Assembly: GCF_022965805.1 (NCBI RefSeq)
Contig: NC_133108.1
Location: 25,139,545-25,203,544, forward strand
From: Primulina eburnea
Taxonomy: Eukaryota > Streptophyta > Magnoliopsida > Lamiales > Gesneriaceae
Length of the DNA: 64,000 nt
Reading direction: 5' to 3'
The translations under genes were made by a program, and so were the position numbers. The notes under the pieces are model-generated. The model was not told where the DNA came from and searched no databases. It was given only the letters and a program-made list of their open reading frames with translations. Below are positions 11,157 through 22,595 of the stretch, piece by piece (within the stretch, counting starts at the first letter, position 1; every line of letters starts with the position of its first letter).

Positions 11157-14137
11157 TGTAACGTACCGTACTTTTCATACTTAAAATTTGCGGAAAAATT
11201 AAAAAATTTCTTAAATAAAAACATCCACACGGTCGTCACTCATCATTCATAAAATATCTTTGAAATCAACCATCACAATGAAAATTTGCTAAAAGAGAAG
11301 CTGTCTCAAAAAGTCTCCCAACCCGATCATAAAATCAGAGTATAAATGTATTTTCTTAAAATCTTAAAATAGCGTATGCGGTCCTCGGGTCTAGCCTCCC
11401 GCTCAGTCCAAGCCTGCCCCTTGGTCGCCACCTCCCGTCTCCTCATCAACATATTCACCTGCATCGATCAAGTCTAGTGAGTCTAAAGATTCAACACGTA
11501 TAAACTGGGATAACGAGTACTACATAATAAAATCGCATGCATCTTAAAAATAGAACGTACATAACTTGAAACTTGAGCTTGCATAATAAACTTGAACTTG
11601 CATACATAAATAGACGTGCCATAGCGTGAAACTTTCATAATCATAACTGCATACTTGAGCATACTAAAACATACATGACTTCATCATTTTTCGTAGAGGA
11701 TGTTTCAAAGCAAGTGACCCATACATAATAAACGCCTGATCAGACAAACCACAGTACTGGGCTGACAGGGACGTATCCACTGTCACATACATGAGATCCC
11801 TGTTCATAATTTAACAGGCCAGTTGATCCACGTTCATAATTTAACGCTTCACAACCACGATCTAACCCGTTCATAATTTAACGGGCGGATTGGTCCCCGT
11901 TCATAATTTAACGTTTTCCAATCCTAACTTCAAACCCGTTCATAATTTAACGGGGCGGAGAGGTCCTCGGCCATGTTCACCGACTTCCAAACCCATTCAC
12001 TTTTGGTCACAAGACATTTAGCATACCTCAAAAACTTCAAATATTTTCTTTGCACGTCATATATACTTACTTGGTGTTGAGGGATTCGTTGGATGTCAAT
12101 CGGGTCGTTGCCGCAACATACTGATATGAATACATAAACTTAACTTGTACAACTTAAACGTAAATGTCATGCTTAATCCCAAGCTAAATAAATTCTTAGA
12201 ACATTTTATAATTTCCCATGACATAACCTTGTAAAACATCATATTAAACCATAGCATAAAACCTCAAATCAAACCTTAAATAATAAAAGAATATACCTAA
12301 AATTTGAAGGTACACGGACCTCGTCCCTAGGTCCGTATCATGGTCCGTGTCCGTGCGCTTAAAAATTGTTGTGATGAAATAAGAAGGCACGGACCCCGTG
12401 CCTGCCTCCGTGTCTGGGTCCGTGTCCGCTCTGTTCGACGAATTATTTTATGAAAATTTTTCGACATATCTATTCTCCCAATTAACACATAATGCATCAA
12501 GATTCATCATTATGAGACCATTCTAGGACACCATAACAATGAACTAAACTTTTATAATCACCCTACAATTCATACGACCCAAAATACTGTCATTTATATT
12601 AAAGTTTATTTCTTACGACTTCTTAATAATTCAAGCTCTTAACGACATGAATCAAAACCTCAAAAATACTCTAAACATCATTACTAACTTTCTTATATGC
12701 AGCAACGATCACCCGTCGATCTCCAACAAAGCCTGCAACATAAAAACTTCAAGAACATATTAAAATTCATAACTTTCTTGAAACACGATTTGAGCAGTCA
12801 TACTAAAAACTCCATAACTCACTCGTTTTTAATCCAAATAACTCGAATTTTATATCAAATCGAACGTATAAAAAAGATCTACGTTTTTGTAGTTAAAAGT
12901 TTTCTCAAAATCTTTACTGAAAAATCGCAGTATTTTTCAGAACAGCAAAAACGTTTCTAAAAAAATGCAGTTTGAGCAGTCCTACAAAAAACGCCATAAC
13001 TCACTCAATTTTCATCCAAATATTTCGAATTGTATATCAAATCGAAGGTATCGAAAAGTTCTACAATTTTCTAGTTGAAGGTTTTCTCAAAATCCCGACA
13101 GAAAAATCGAAGTTTTCATCAGAACAGTAAGTTACGAGATTTCAGATCTAAAAAGTATTTCAAACGCATTCAAACCATTTTCCGCTCAAACGACGAACGT
13201 CACACATGGATTTTCACGCATAAAATAACACGACGCATACTATGACAAGATCGATGCAGAAAGAACAGATTATACGTGCCTTTTGATATCAAACGTTACC
13301 GAAACGGCGTCACCGAAGCGGAGATGATACGAGGATTGATCCGGGACGATCTTCGAACGATTTCCTTTGAAGAAAACTCAACAAATCTTGCTGGAATTTT
13401 AGAGGGGAGGGGGCGGCTGCTATAGGGAGAAGGACCCTAATATTTCTTTTAAAATGGTGATAAGAAGTGATAGGAAATTGTGTGGTGTGTGTTGTGTTAA
13501 GGCGTGAGTGTGTGTGTGTGTGTGTTGACTTAGGTGTGTGCGTGAGTTATGTGATAAAATGGGTGTGTGCGTGTGTTAGGAAATAGATTAGGGAATGATT
13601 TTTGCTTGATTACCTATTAACAATACTAATTAAAATGAAAGGCTAATTAGGTGGTTACTTAAAATACTAACTAAATTATTAAATTAATTAAACATATCAA
13701 TCCCTATAAATCTTGAATAAAATTCCTTAGTTTAAAAAAATGAAGTACACAAGTGATATATTTTTAAAAGTTTAAAATCATAAAATCACCTAATAATTAA
13801 ATTAGGCTTTAAAATTGCTAGAAACTAAATAAATCATTTAAAATGACACTTTGACTTAAAATAAAATACCCCATCATAAAATCTCCTAAATCGTCGCCGG
13901 TCTCATTTCCTCGATCCCGCCTCGAATAATCGCCTGAAACCAAAACTCAAGGAAAACATTTTAACGTGGATTAACTAAACATATTATAATTTAAAATAAT
14001 GCAAATTCATAAATCATGATTTAAAACCCAAATTAATGAAATAACCATGCATTAAAACAATTTAATACAATACATAAGGAATTTAATAACTTGCATGCAC
14101 GTGGTTCATGTGGACTTCAAATTTTCGGGACGTCACA
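11157..14137 (-). mobile_element. LTR copy C of LARD-like element (complete, 2,981 bp)
   Basis: The third LTR, complete from TGTAACGTACC to GACGTCACA. It ends the tandem array. The next base begins a different, plus-strand LTR fragment, so this edge is the element terminus. The matching left edge and target duplication lie outside the window; if integration was normal, the right copy would be the five bases after 14137 (GATAG). Confidence 0.9.
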
Positions 14138-14373
14138 GATAGGCACTCTACTACATTAAAGTCGTAGGAAACGTTTCGGTGTCAATTGCCACGTTTTTGA
14201 ATGATATGCGTCGTAAGGTGAACATTGTTGCTTTGGGAGTCTATACGAATGTGTTTTAAGGTTATGACAAGCTAGGATGGGTCTCGAGGTGTCCACTCAT
14301 AGTCCGTACAATCGAGTCGAGAGCGCTAAACAAAACATGTACAGAATTTTTGTGAGTTTTCTTGTCCCGCGAG

Positions 14374-14640
14374 TACACGGACCCTCACCCGGACCCCCAC
14401 ACGGGGTCCGTGCCTTTGTTCCTCAGTAGTGTCCAAAACCCGAGTCTACACGGACCCCTTGACGGACCCTGACACGGGGTCCGTGCCTTCTTTCCTCTGA
14501 ACACACGCTTATACAGTATGTACACGGACCCGGACACGGACCCATGCACGGGGTCCGTGCCCCTCCCTCCTTCTTCCGAGTATCCCTTCACCGCACCTAG
14601 ACGGACCCGTACACGGACCCGGGGTAGGGGTCCGGGTACT
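14374..14640 (+). repeat. Four GC-rich inverted-repeat units, CACGGACCC...GGGTCCGTG
   Basis: Four units of roughly 65-70 bp. Each has TACACGGACCC, a second CGGACCC, then GGGGTCCGTGCC, able to fold as a hairpin. The fourth unit is degenerate. The linkers differ, so the palindromic core is what is conserved. Confidence 0.85.
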
Positions 14641-14958
14641 CACTGTTTGGGAAAGATTTGAAAGTTGTTTTCGGGGTTTGAGGTCATGGTTTAGTGCAAG
14701 GATTATCCAGGGTCGTGTTATGGGAAATTCTAGAATGTCCTAAGTAATGATTGAACTTGAGAGTAAGTATGATTTCTACGTTTAAGTTATGCAAGTTAAG
14801 TATGGAAATTCAAGTTAGTATGTGCAGCAGCGACGGCCCCAGTCGAAGTCCAACGAATCCCTCAACGCCAAGTAAGTATGTTGACGTGCAAAGAAAATAT
14901 TTTAAGTTTTTGAGGTATGCTAAATGTCTTGTGACCAAAGTATGTTTAGGATTGGAAA

Positions 14959-15075
14959 GCGTTAAATTATGAACGGGGACCAATCCGCCCGTTAAATTAT
15001 GAACGGGTTAGATCGTGGTTGGAAAACGTTAAATTATGAACGGGGACCAACCAGCCCGTTAAATTATGAACGGGG
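14959..15075 (+). repeat. Four GTTAAATTATGAAC hairpins
   Basis: The reverse-complement counterpart of the hairpins at 550-705, with four copies and arms CCCGTT/AACGGG or shorter. The loop is invariant in all four while the flanks vary. Confidence 0.85.
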
Positions 15076-15693
15076 ATCTCATGTATGTGGCAGTGGAAAC
15101 GTCCCTGTCAGCCCAGTACTGCGTTTTGTCTGATCAGGCGTTTATTATGTATGGGTCACTTGCTTTGAAAAATCTTCTACGCAAAATGATGAAGTATGTA
15201 TGTTTAAGTATGTTCAAGTATGCAAGAATGTTTATGAAAGTTTCAAGTTATGGCACGTCTATGTTATGTACGTATGTTCAAGTTTTAGTACGCAAATTCA
15301 AGTTCAAGTATGTATGTTCTATTTTAAAGTTGCTTGTGGTTTTAATACGTAGTACTCGTTATTCCAGTTTATACGTGTTGAGTCTTTAGACTCACTAGAC
15401 TTGATCGATGCAGGTGAGTATGTTGATGAGGAGACAGGAGGTGGCGACCAAGGGGCAGGCTTGGACTGAGCGGGAGGCTAAACCCGAGGACCGCAATGTT
15501 TAAGTTTTATGCAAAAGTTGAATTACTCTGATTTTATGTTTGATGCGAGATGTTTTGAGAAAACCTTTCTTTTAGCAAAACATTTATTGTGAATGGATGA
15601 TGTAGTGACGAACGTATTGATTTTATTTTCGTATTTAAGAAAATTTTTAATTTTTCCGCAAATTTTGAGTATGAAAAGTACGGTACGTTACAG

Positions 15694-16725
15694 GGTCTAA
15701 GTGAGACAATAAAAGAAAATGGCATATCGACATCACAAGAAAAGGCAAAAGCCATCATATTTTTGCGTCGACATCTCGACGAGAGATTGAAATGTGAATA
15801 TTTAATTGAAAAAGATCCCATGGCTTTATGGAAAGGATTGAAAGAAAGATTTGAACACATAAGGGAAGTTATACTTCCGACCGTCCGTGATGAATGGAAT
15901 ATGTTAAGATTCCAAAATTTTAAGAAAGTCAGTGATTATAATTTAGCGATGTATCGAATAATCTCGCAGCTAAAATTTTGTGGGCATGAGGTCACAGAAT
16001 CGGAAATGCTTGAAAAAACATTTTCCACGTTTCATGCATCAAATATTACTCTACAACAACAATATAGAGTACGTGGATTTGCGAGATATTCTGAACTCAT
16101 CGCCTGTCTTCTTGTGGCGGAAAAGAACAACAAGCTATTAATGAGAAATCATCAGTCCCGACCCACTGGATCAACAGCATTTCCAGAAGTAAATGCTGTA
16201 AGTAAAAATGAATTTAAACATGGAAACCAAAATCAAATTCAAAGACAAGGTTTTGGTCGAGGTCGAGGTCGTGGACGTGGACGTGGAATTGGCCGTGGTC
16301 GTGGTCGAGGACGTGGTTTTGAAGACAATAGAAATAGTTATTTTTATAACTCATCTCATAAGAGCGTCCCAAACCATCCACTGAAAAGGCATCATGAGAA
16401 TACAAGTGTTAATGAGAATCACTCAAAAAGATATAAAAGTTCTTGTTTCAGATGTGGTACTCCAGGACATTGGTCCCGTATTTGTCGAGCCCTTGAGCAT
16501 CTTTGTAAAATTTATAAAGAATCATTAAAGGGGAAAGAAAATGAGACCAATTTCACTGAACGCAGTGACCGTTTGAATGATTCAACTCATTTTGATGCTG
16601 GTGATTTTATGAATGATTTCTCTGGAAATGATCAATATGTTGGTGGGATAGAAATGAACAATATTGATGCTGCAGATTTTCTCAATGATTTCTTTGAAAA
16701 TGAACAATATATTGGTAGAATATAA
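15694..16725 (+). pseudogene. gag: Copia-1 gag, 5' truncated
   Basis: The frame is open from the LTR junction at 15693, before the first ATG at 15763, so the true start was removed by the LTR insertion. The protein has a UBN2-type gag region followed by an Arg-Gly-rich RNA-binding stretch (about 16255-16315). A CCHC zinc knuckle, CFRCGTPGHWSRIC, begins at 16444. The C-terminal tail holds two similar acidic blocks, DAGDFMNDF and DAADFLNDF, a short internal duplication. In an intact element this protein forms the virus-like particle and packages RNA. The stop at 16725 precedes a separate pol frame. Confidence 0.85.
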
Positions 16726-16865
16726 ATGTACAATAATTTATTTTTCATGTATTCATATAATAATGTTTTATTGTATAATTATTATATGTGTTATATTTAA
16801 ATATATATTGCCAGTAATTTTATTTCATTGCATATTTTTTTTGAAGTTCAAAAACGGAAAATGCT
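16726..16865 (+). other. AT-rich spacer between copia-1 gag and pol
   Basis: About 140 bp of very AT-rich sequence with stops separates the gag stop from the first codons of the protease frame. It may be a true gag/pol spacer or the scar of an insertion. Nothing else is visible in it. Confidence 0.6.
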
Positions 16866-17918
16866 ATGAGCAAAGCTGAAGTTTGCATACCCGATAGTGG
16901 TACAACGCACACTATCCTCCGAGATAAAAGATATTTTTTGCAACTAAAACCAACAAAAACAACGGTGAATACAATATCAGGTCCTGTAGACTTGATTAAA
17001 GGATGTGGTAAAGCACAATTTTTGTTACCTAATGGTACAAAATTTTTGATCGATGATGCTTTATATTCACCACAATCGAAAAGAAATTTGTTGGGTTTTA
17101 ATGTTATATATTCCCATGGGTATGATACTCAAACAATGAATGAAGAGAATGAGAAATATATGTGTCTTATCACATATAAACCAGGAAAGAAATATGTGAC
17201 TGAAAAACTACCAATTCTCCCTACTGGATTGCATTATACACATATAAGTCCGATTGAATCAAACATGGTAGTTGATAATTATTCAATATTAACCAATTGG
17301 CATGATCGATTGGGACATCCTGGTTCAACAATGATGCGAAGAATTATAGAAAATACACATGGTCATCCGTCGAAAGACCAGAAGATCTTTCAGAATAATA
17401 AGTTTCAATGTAAAGCATGTTCTCTTGGAAAACTTATTATAAGACCATCACCAGCCAAAATCCAAACTGAATCACCAATGTTTCTTGAACGTATTCAAGG
17501 TGATATTTGTGGACCAATCCATCCACCATGTGGACCATTCAGATACTCTATGGTATTGATTGATGTCTCCAGGAGATGGTCACATGTATGTTTATTGTCA
17601 ACTCGAAATGTTGCATTTGCAAGATTACTTGCTCTAATAATAAAATTGAGGAATCAATTTCTCGATTATACAATCAAGAAAATTAGACTTGATAATGCTA
17701 GTGAATTTACTTCCCAGACTTTCAATGATTATTGTATGTCTATGGGAATCATTGTTGAGCATCCTGTTGCTCATGTACATACACAGAATGGATTGGCCGA
17801 ATCATTGATTAAACGTCTGCAAATGATTGCTAGACCAATGATTATGAAAACAAAGCTCCCTATTTCTATATGGGGACATGCAATTTTACATGCTGCTTCA
17901 TTAATTCGTATCAGATAA
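16866..17918 (+). pseudogene. pol: Copia-1 pol: protease and integrase
   Basis: An open frame of 350 codons. The aspartic protease active site DSG is at residues 10-12. The GAG-pre-integrase zinc domain follows, with WHDRLGHPG near residue 145 and CKAC near 185. The integrase core has DICGPI (first Asp, about 213), LDNASEF (second Asp, about 276) and NGLAES (Glu, about 311). The frame ends at a stop in the integrase C-terminal part, but similarity continues in frame after it (LAFGKEPDIFHLR), so the stop is a mutation. Gene order PR-INT-RT defines Ty1/copia. Confidence 0.88.
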
Positions 17919-19096
17919 AGTGAATATCATAAATACTCCCCATTGCAGCTTGCATTTGGTAAAGAACCAGACATTTTTCATCTGAGAATTTTTGGATGTA
18001 TGGTGTATGTGCCTATTGTACCACCGTAAAGAAAGAAAATGGGACCTCAAAGAAAGGTTGGAATTTATATCGGTTATGATAGTCCATCAATCATTCGATA
18101 TCTTGAACCTCAGACAGGCGACGTGTTCACAGCACGTTTTGCTGATTGCCATTTTAACGAGGATATCTTCCCAATGTTAGGGGGAGAACAGAAAATACCG
18201 AAAATGAAATTACATGTTATGTATCATCATTGTTACATATGGATCCAAGAACAAAACAATGTGAAAAAGATGCACAATAAATTGTACACTTGCAAAGAAT
18301 AACAAATCAAATACCAGATGCATTTGCAGACACAAAAGGGGTAACTAAATCATATATACATGCTGCAAATGCCCTGCTCGAATTGAAATTCCAAAGAAAC
18401 AAATTGAAGATACTCATGATGTCATTAAACGCCTGAAGCGTGGAAGGCCAGTCGGTTCCAAGGATAAAAATCATCGAAAAAGAAAATTCATAGAGAAACA
18501 CGATGATCACAAAAGAGAAAATGATGTTCCTGAAGAAACACATGATAATCACAAAATAGAGAATGGTGTTCCTGAAGAAACACATGATGATGAAAATGTT
18601 CTGTCAGAACCACAAACTGACGAGAATCATGAAATCTCTATCAATTATATTAATACTGGAAAAATATGGAATCGAAAAGATATAGAAGAAATTGATGATA
18701 TATTTTCTTATAATGTGGCAATCGACATCATAAATGATAATGAAGATCATGAACCAAAATCTTTTGGTGAATGTAAAAATCGGCAGGATTGGATAAAATG
18801 GAAAGAAGCCATCCAGGTTGAATTGGATTCGCTAAATAAATGTAATGTTTTTGGACCTATAGTCCTTACACCTGAAGGTGTAAAACCTGTTGGATACAAA
18901 TGGGTTTTTATTCGAAAGCGAAATGAGAAAAATGAAATAGTAAGATATAAAGCTCGACTTGTTGCACAAGGTTTTTCTTAAATGCCTGGAATTGATTATG
19001 AAGAAACGTATTCTCCCATGATGGATGCAATTACGTTTCGGTATTTGATTAGCTTGGCGGTATCTGAAAATTTAGAAATGCGTCTTATGGACGTTT
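17919..19096 (+). pseudogene. pol: Copia-1 pol: integrase tail and reverse transcriptase, broken
   Basis: It continues the pol gene with several lesions: a stop near 18028 (PP-stop-RKK, probably CAA to TAA), a frame change near 18200, and a stop at 18979 inside the RT. Recognisable pieces are the pre-RT linker KRLKRGRPVGSKDKN (about 18431), then the start of the RT, GYKWVFIRKRNEKNE (about 18892) and KARLVAQGFS. After the stop, PGIDYEETYSPMMD and MRLMDVL follow. The RT then ends abruptly at 19096, where copia-2 begins. The YVDD box and RNase H are absent. Confidence 0.85.
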
Positions 19097-20360
19097 TGAG
19101 AGTTTGAGATTTTTACTTTTTACCATAAATTTTTACTTTTTCACAACAATTTCAACAAATCTATTTGATTCTAAAAAAATCTCACAATCCAAATTGTGGA
19201 GGCTATGATTTTAGGTCAAAAATTTAAAAAAAAAATTCATGACCTAATTACCATAATTAACATTAATGGGCTTGATTAATTAATTGGGCTAGTCCAACAA
19301 GCTTAATTAATTAATCAAATTCCATTAAAAACTTTAATTATTTAGTACGTTGAACTTGTACTCCTACAAGCCCATTAAACATACTTCTCACTATATTTAA
19401 TTTAATATTTAATTAACTCAACTTTTGAGTTTAATAAATTAAATCAATTATAAATTCAATATTTGAATTGATTATTTAAATTGTAAATTCAACTCCTTGA
19501 ATTTTATCACCTCCAAAATTTAATATTTAATAAACTCAACTTTTGAGTTTAATAAATTAAATTCTCAAATTTTAAAAATTCAACTCCTTGAATTTATTCT
19601 CTCCAAATTTCATAAATTCAACTTCTTGAATTTACTATATCATAAATTCAACCCTTTGAATTTATTTTCTCAAGATTTAATTATCATAAATTCAACTACT
19701 TGAATTTACTATATCATAATATAAATTCAAATCCTTGAATTTATTCTCTCAACGGGAACAAATAATCCAGTGCTTGTGTGACCCTCAATGGTTCAGGGAT
19801 ACAGCTAGCCGTGGGTTTACAACGCTTTGTGATTCAGAATAATATTTATTCTTATTAGGGCTTACCCTAGTTAGCCCCATTCTTTTCATCAACACCTTGA
19901 TCAAGAATGTCAAAACTCATTTCTGATTGCACCCATCGAATCATGATAAGAGCGTCTAGTAGCATCGCCCCATGATCCCCTAGGTATCACTGATAGTGCC
20001 TGCAAGAACCAGTAGATTATGATTAACGTACAGTACGGTCCCTTAATCTCATATATATCCCGATCGAATCTGCAACCATTGGTTCATCGAGGGTTGCATA
20101 TTAATTCGATAAATATGTGATAACTATAATAGTGGCATCGCGTGTACTATTTGAGAACTCTTTCTCTAACGTAATCTCATACTCTAGCCAGATATTCCAT
20201 GCACTATTATTTCATTAGATCACATAGGATATCCACACTCGTACGTGAGCGGTGAATCCCCGACTACAATGCACTGGCTCCTATATGTGTCGCAACTGTA
20301 CCCAACCTCGCCACCTGATGACTCTCCTGGAGCCGGTAAACGAGTCAAAGCACAGCCCTG
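19097..20360 (-). mobile_element. Copia-2 3' end: LTR and post-pol region
   Basis: It starts on the plus strand with TGAGAGTTTGAG, directly after the broken copia-1 RT. On the minus strand the 98-codon frame at 20220-20516 contains ESSGGEVGYSCDTYRSQC, a segment I associate with the 3' region of plant copia elements of the TNT1-94-like type. Its right edge (20360) meets gypsy-1 LTR sequence with 229 bp of that LTR missing. Copia-2 continues on the far side of gypsy-1 (31153) at the RT. RNase H is missing altogether, so a deletion spans this junction. Confidence 0.65.
19395..19750. repeat. Array of AAATTCAA-N4-TTGAATTT hairpins
   Basis: At least six copies of AAATTCAA, a variable 4-nt loop (CTCC, CTTC, CCCT, CTAC, ATCC) and TTGAATTT, at about 19485, 19580, 19614, 19646, 19687 and 19723. 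Two related ACTCAA-CTTT-TTGAGT hairpins are interleaved. The arms are constant while loops and linkers vary. Confidence 0.85.
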
Positions 20361-20370
20361 TGCAAGCATT

Positions 20371-20512
20371 ACCGCACCCGCGGTGACATGACCGCACCCG
20401 CGGTCTCGACATGTACCGCACCCGCGGTCATGCAATTTCAGAATGGATAAGAATGCCGAAGCATGAGCGCACCTGCGGTGCAAGATAGAGCGCACCCGCG
20501 GTGTGACGTGCA
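20371..20512 (+). repeat. ACCGCACCCGCGGT palindrome cluster in gypsy-1 5' LTR
   Basis: Five copies of the near-palindrome ACCGCACCCGCGGT or variants (GCGCACCTGCGGT) lie in about 140 bp, ending about 40 bp before the TATA box. The 3' LTR carries a longer cluster at 25953-26183. Confidence 0.9.
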
Positions 20513-20550
20513 GCATGGAAAATGAGACACGTTTCTTGCATGCAATTTTG

Positions 20551-20565
20551 ATATATATATATATG
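20551..20565 (+). promoter_or_regulatory. TATA box of gypsy-1 5' LTR
   Basis: A TATATATATATAT run within ATTTTGATATATAT, about 40 bp after the palindrome cluster. The 3' LTR has the equivalent, shorter run at 26230-26239. The position fits an LTR promoter at the U3/R boundary. Confidence 0.65.
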
Positions 20566-20716
20566 TAAGAATTGCTCGGTCATTTCCTCAAAAATTCAGA
20601 GAAGGGGTCGAAGCTTTGGCACAGAAAATCCTTACGCCTTTTGCGAGAAATCCGTTCGTCCGATTTTGAATCCGACTGCGGTACTGTGTTCCTATCAATG
20701 TAGGCTACAACTGGAC

Positions 20717-22032
20717 GTAAGTTTTGCTACGTTTTGATATGTTCTGAAATTATGGTATTGTCAGAATATGATATGATTCATATAAGATGTTCTTGGCATG
20801 TTAGACATCGTATAATCGAAACCGGACTGAGGAAAAGATACCATATGAAATTGTTATGATTTTTAGAGTTGAGATTGATTGAGGATTGATATCAAGATTG
20901 AAGTATTATCGAGTATGAGATATTAGAATTGATATCTGACTAATATGATATGGCTGGATATATTGAGATTACGCCGTTATGTTGTTGAAACAGAATTTGA
21001 TTGAATTCTGATTTTATCCAGTAGTACTTGAATGGTGTATTGATATTGTACCCTCGATATTGTTATTGTCAGACTGAGTATTGACAGGCTTGGGGTTCGA
21101 GACTTCGACAGAGCCAGAGTATCAGAAAGAAAGGTATAAATTAATGTTGAGTTGGGATTGCACAACTAGAGTGAGGTTTGACTCGAGTCTCCCTAAATCA
21201 CATACTTTATTTTATTGCATGGATATTTGCAATTGATGATACTTATGACTGTAGTCTATTGATTTATAGCAAATGTATGATGAGATTGATGTTTGTAGGC
21301 TATTGATTCATAGCCACTGCATGTATTGATTACTGAGTCGTTGAGTCATGGGCTGATTCGCCTAGTCACCGGCTGCTTCGTCTGGTTATTGACTGATTCG
21401 TCTAAACTTAAGCTGATTCGCTTAATTACAGGCTGATTCGTCTGGTTATTGGCTTATTCGCCTAATTCTTGACTGATTCGTCTTATTATAGGCTGATTCA
21501 CCTAGTCACCGGCTGATTCGTCTGGTGATTGACTGATTCGTCTAAACTTAAGCTGATTCTCTTAATTACAGGCTGAGTTGTCTGGTTGTTGGCTGATTCG
21601 CCTAATTACCGGTTGATTCGTCGGGTTATTGACTGAGTCGTCAATTCTGCGGCTGATTCGCCCAGACACTGGAGATATTAATTATATCGATGCAGTTTAG
21701 GGATTGATTCATTCCTATCGACTGAGATTCAATATAATTACCTATATCCAGATATCGGGATCCCTAGGTTAGAGTGGAGTCGAGTCTGAGACGACGCGTC
21801 GGTTGAGTTGAGTCTGATATGACATGTTGATTTACATTGTTTAACCATTCATGATTATTGAATGTTTGATATGGATTTATGTTTCTGATTTGAGACATGT
21901 TATGAATAATTCTTATATTCTTTCGTATATGCTTTTATATGATTGTATGTTTACATTGTTTATACTGGGATATTTATATCTCATCGGAGTTATCCGGCTG
22001 TTGTCTTGTTTTGTATGTGTGCATGACAACAG
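20717..22032 (+). other. Candidate leader intron inside gypsy-1 LTR
   Basis: A donor-like GTAAGTTTTG follows CTGGAC at 20717. An acceptor-like, pyrimidine-rich stretch ending GCATGACAACAG closes at 22032. Both are conserved in the 3' LTR (26391 and 30872) and in gypsy-2 (36241 and 35100, minus strand). Splicing would remove about 1.3 kb of leader, including the minisatellite. It is predicted only from sequence. Confidence 0.4.
21351..21670 (+). repeat. 20-bp minisatellite, 16 units
   Basis: Sixteen contiguous 20-bp units of the GGCTGATTCGTCTGGTTATT type run without spacers. The CTGATTCG core is conserved and the second half cycles through a few variants. The 3' LTR holds 15 units at 30210-30509. 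Confidence 0.95.
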
Positions 22033-22317
22033 GTGGGGCTGGATCAGGGTCAAGAAGAGGATGAGAGAAGATTAGATAGCGTGGAGATCCGGGCTTCGAA
22101 GCAACATAGGATTCAACACTGATATGTAGTTGAACCTAGTTGAATTCTTGTAGATAACGCAAGATTTGTATGTTCATGTTTAATATGTAATTTGAGTAAA
22201 TTACATTACGTTTCCGCTTTGTATTTTAAAAAAAAAACGTAGACCCTGTTTTATAATTGATTAATTAGTCCCAATGATGATTAAGAACAAGATTAGCGTC
22301 CGGGTCCCCACAACAGG

Positions 22318-22329
22318 TGGTATCAGAGC
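22318..22329 (+). other. Primer binding site of gypsy-1
   Basis: TGGTATCAGAGC starts five bases after the LTR end at 22312 and is complementary to initiator tRNA-Met. It sets the element on the plus strand. Confidence 0.9.
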
Positions 22330-22595
22330 TGTAGGTACTAGAACTGTAGATTCTTGAGATTGAGATAGAAGCTAGTGAGCGGGGTAGAATGTGTTTCTTT
22401 CCTTGCTTATGATTGCTAGCATTCTTTACTGCTTTATATAATACATGTTACTTGACTTATCTGATTTGATTTTGTAATATGTATTATTGGGAACGAATCT
22501 GAACTGATTCTCGATCAGCAGTAAGATGATCGGAGGAGAGATTGAATTGAAATAGATGTGTTGGATTGGGTCACTAATCCTTTTGAGTTTCATAT

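Larger units (their letters stand above)
14138..15692 (+). mobile_element. 3' fragment of a related LTR, plus orientation
   Basis: It ends GTACGGTACGTTACA, the reverse complement of the LARD LTR start on the plus strand. Over about 14640-15692 it carries the same landmarks in opposite orientation: the GTTAAATTATGAAC hairpins, and the GGAGACAGGAGGTGGCGACC block near 15429. The part before 14640 is more divergent. Its 5' portion is missing because the minus-strand array sits against it. It interrupts the copia-1 gag gene at 15692/15693. I read it as an older relative whose LTR was the landing site of the LARD array. Confidence 0.8.
20361..22312 (+). mobile_element. Gypsy-1 5' LTR, missing its first 229 bp
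   Basis: It aligns with the 3' LTR from 26038 onward. The first 229 bp of that LTR (25809-26037) are absent. It ends GTCCCCACA at 22312, immediately followed by the primer site. Inside it, in order, are a GC-rich palindrome cluster, a TATA box, a GTAAGT donor-like site, a 20-bp minisatellite and an acceptor-like site. Overall it is very similar to the 3' LTR, with scattered differences and one extra minisatellite unit. Confidence 0.88.

Noticed and set aside
21351..21670. Regular 20-bp repeats resembling a CRISPR array
   Set aside because: Units are contiguous with no unique spacers, sit in a plant LTR, and have no cas genes nearby.
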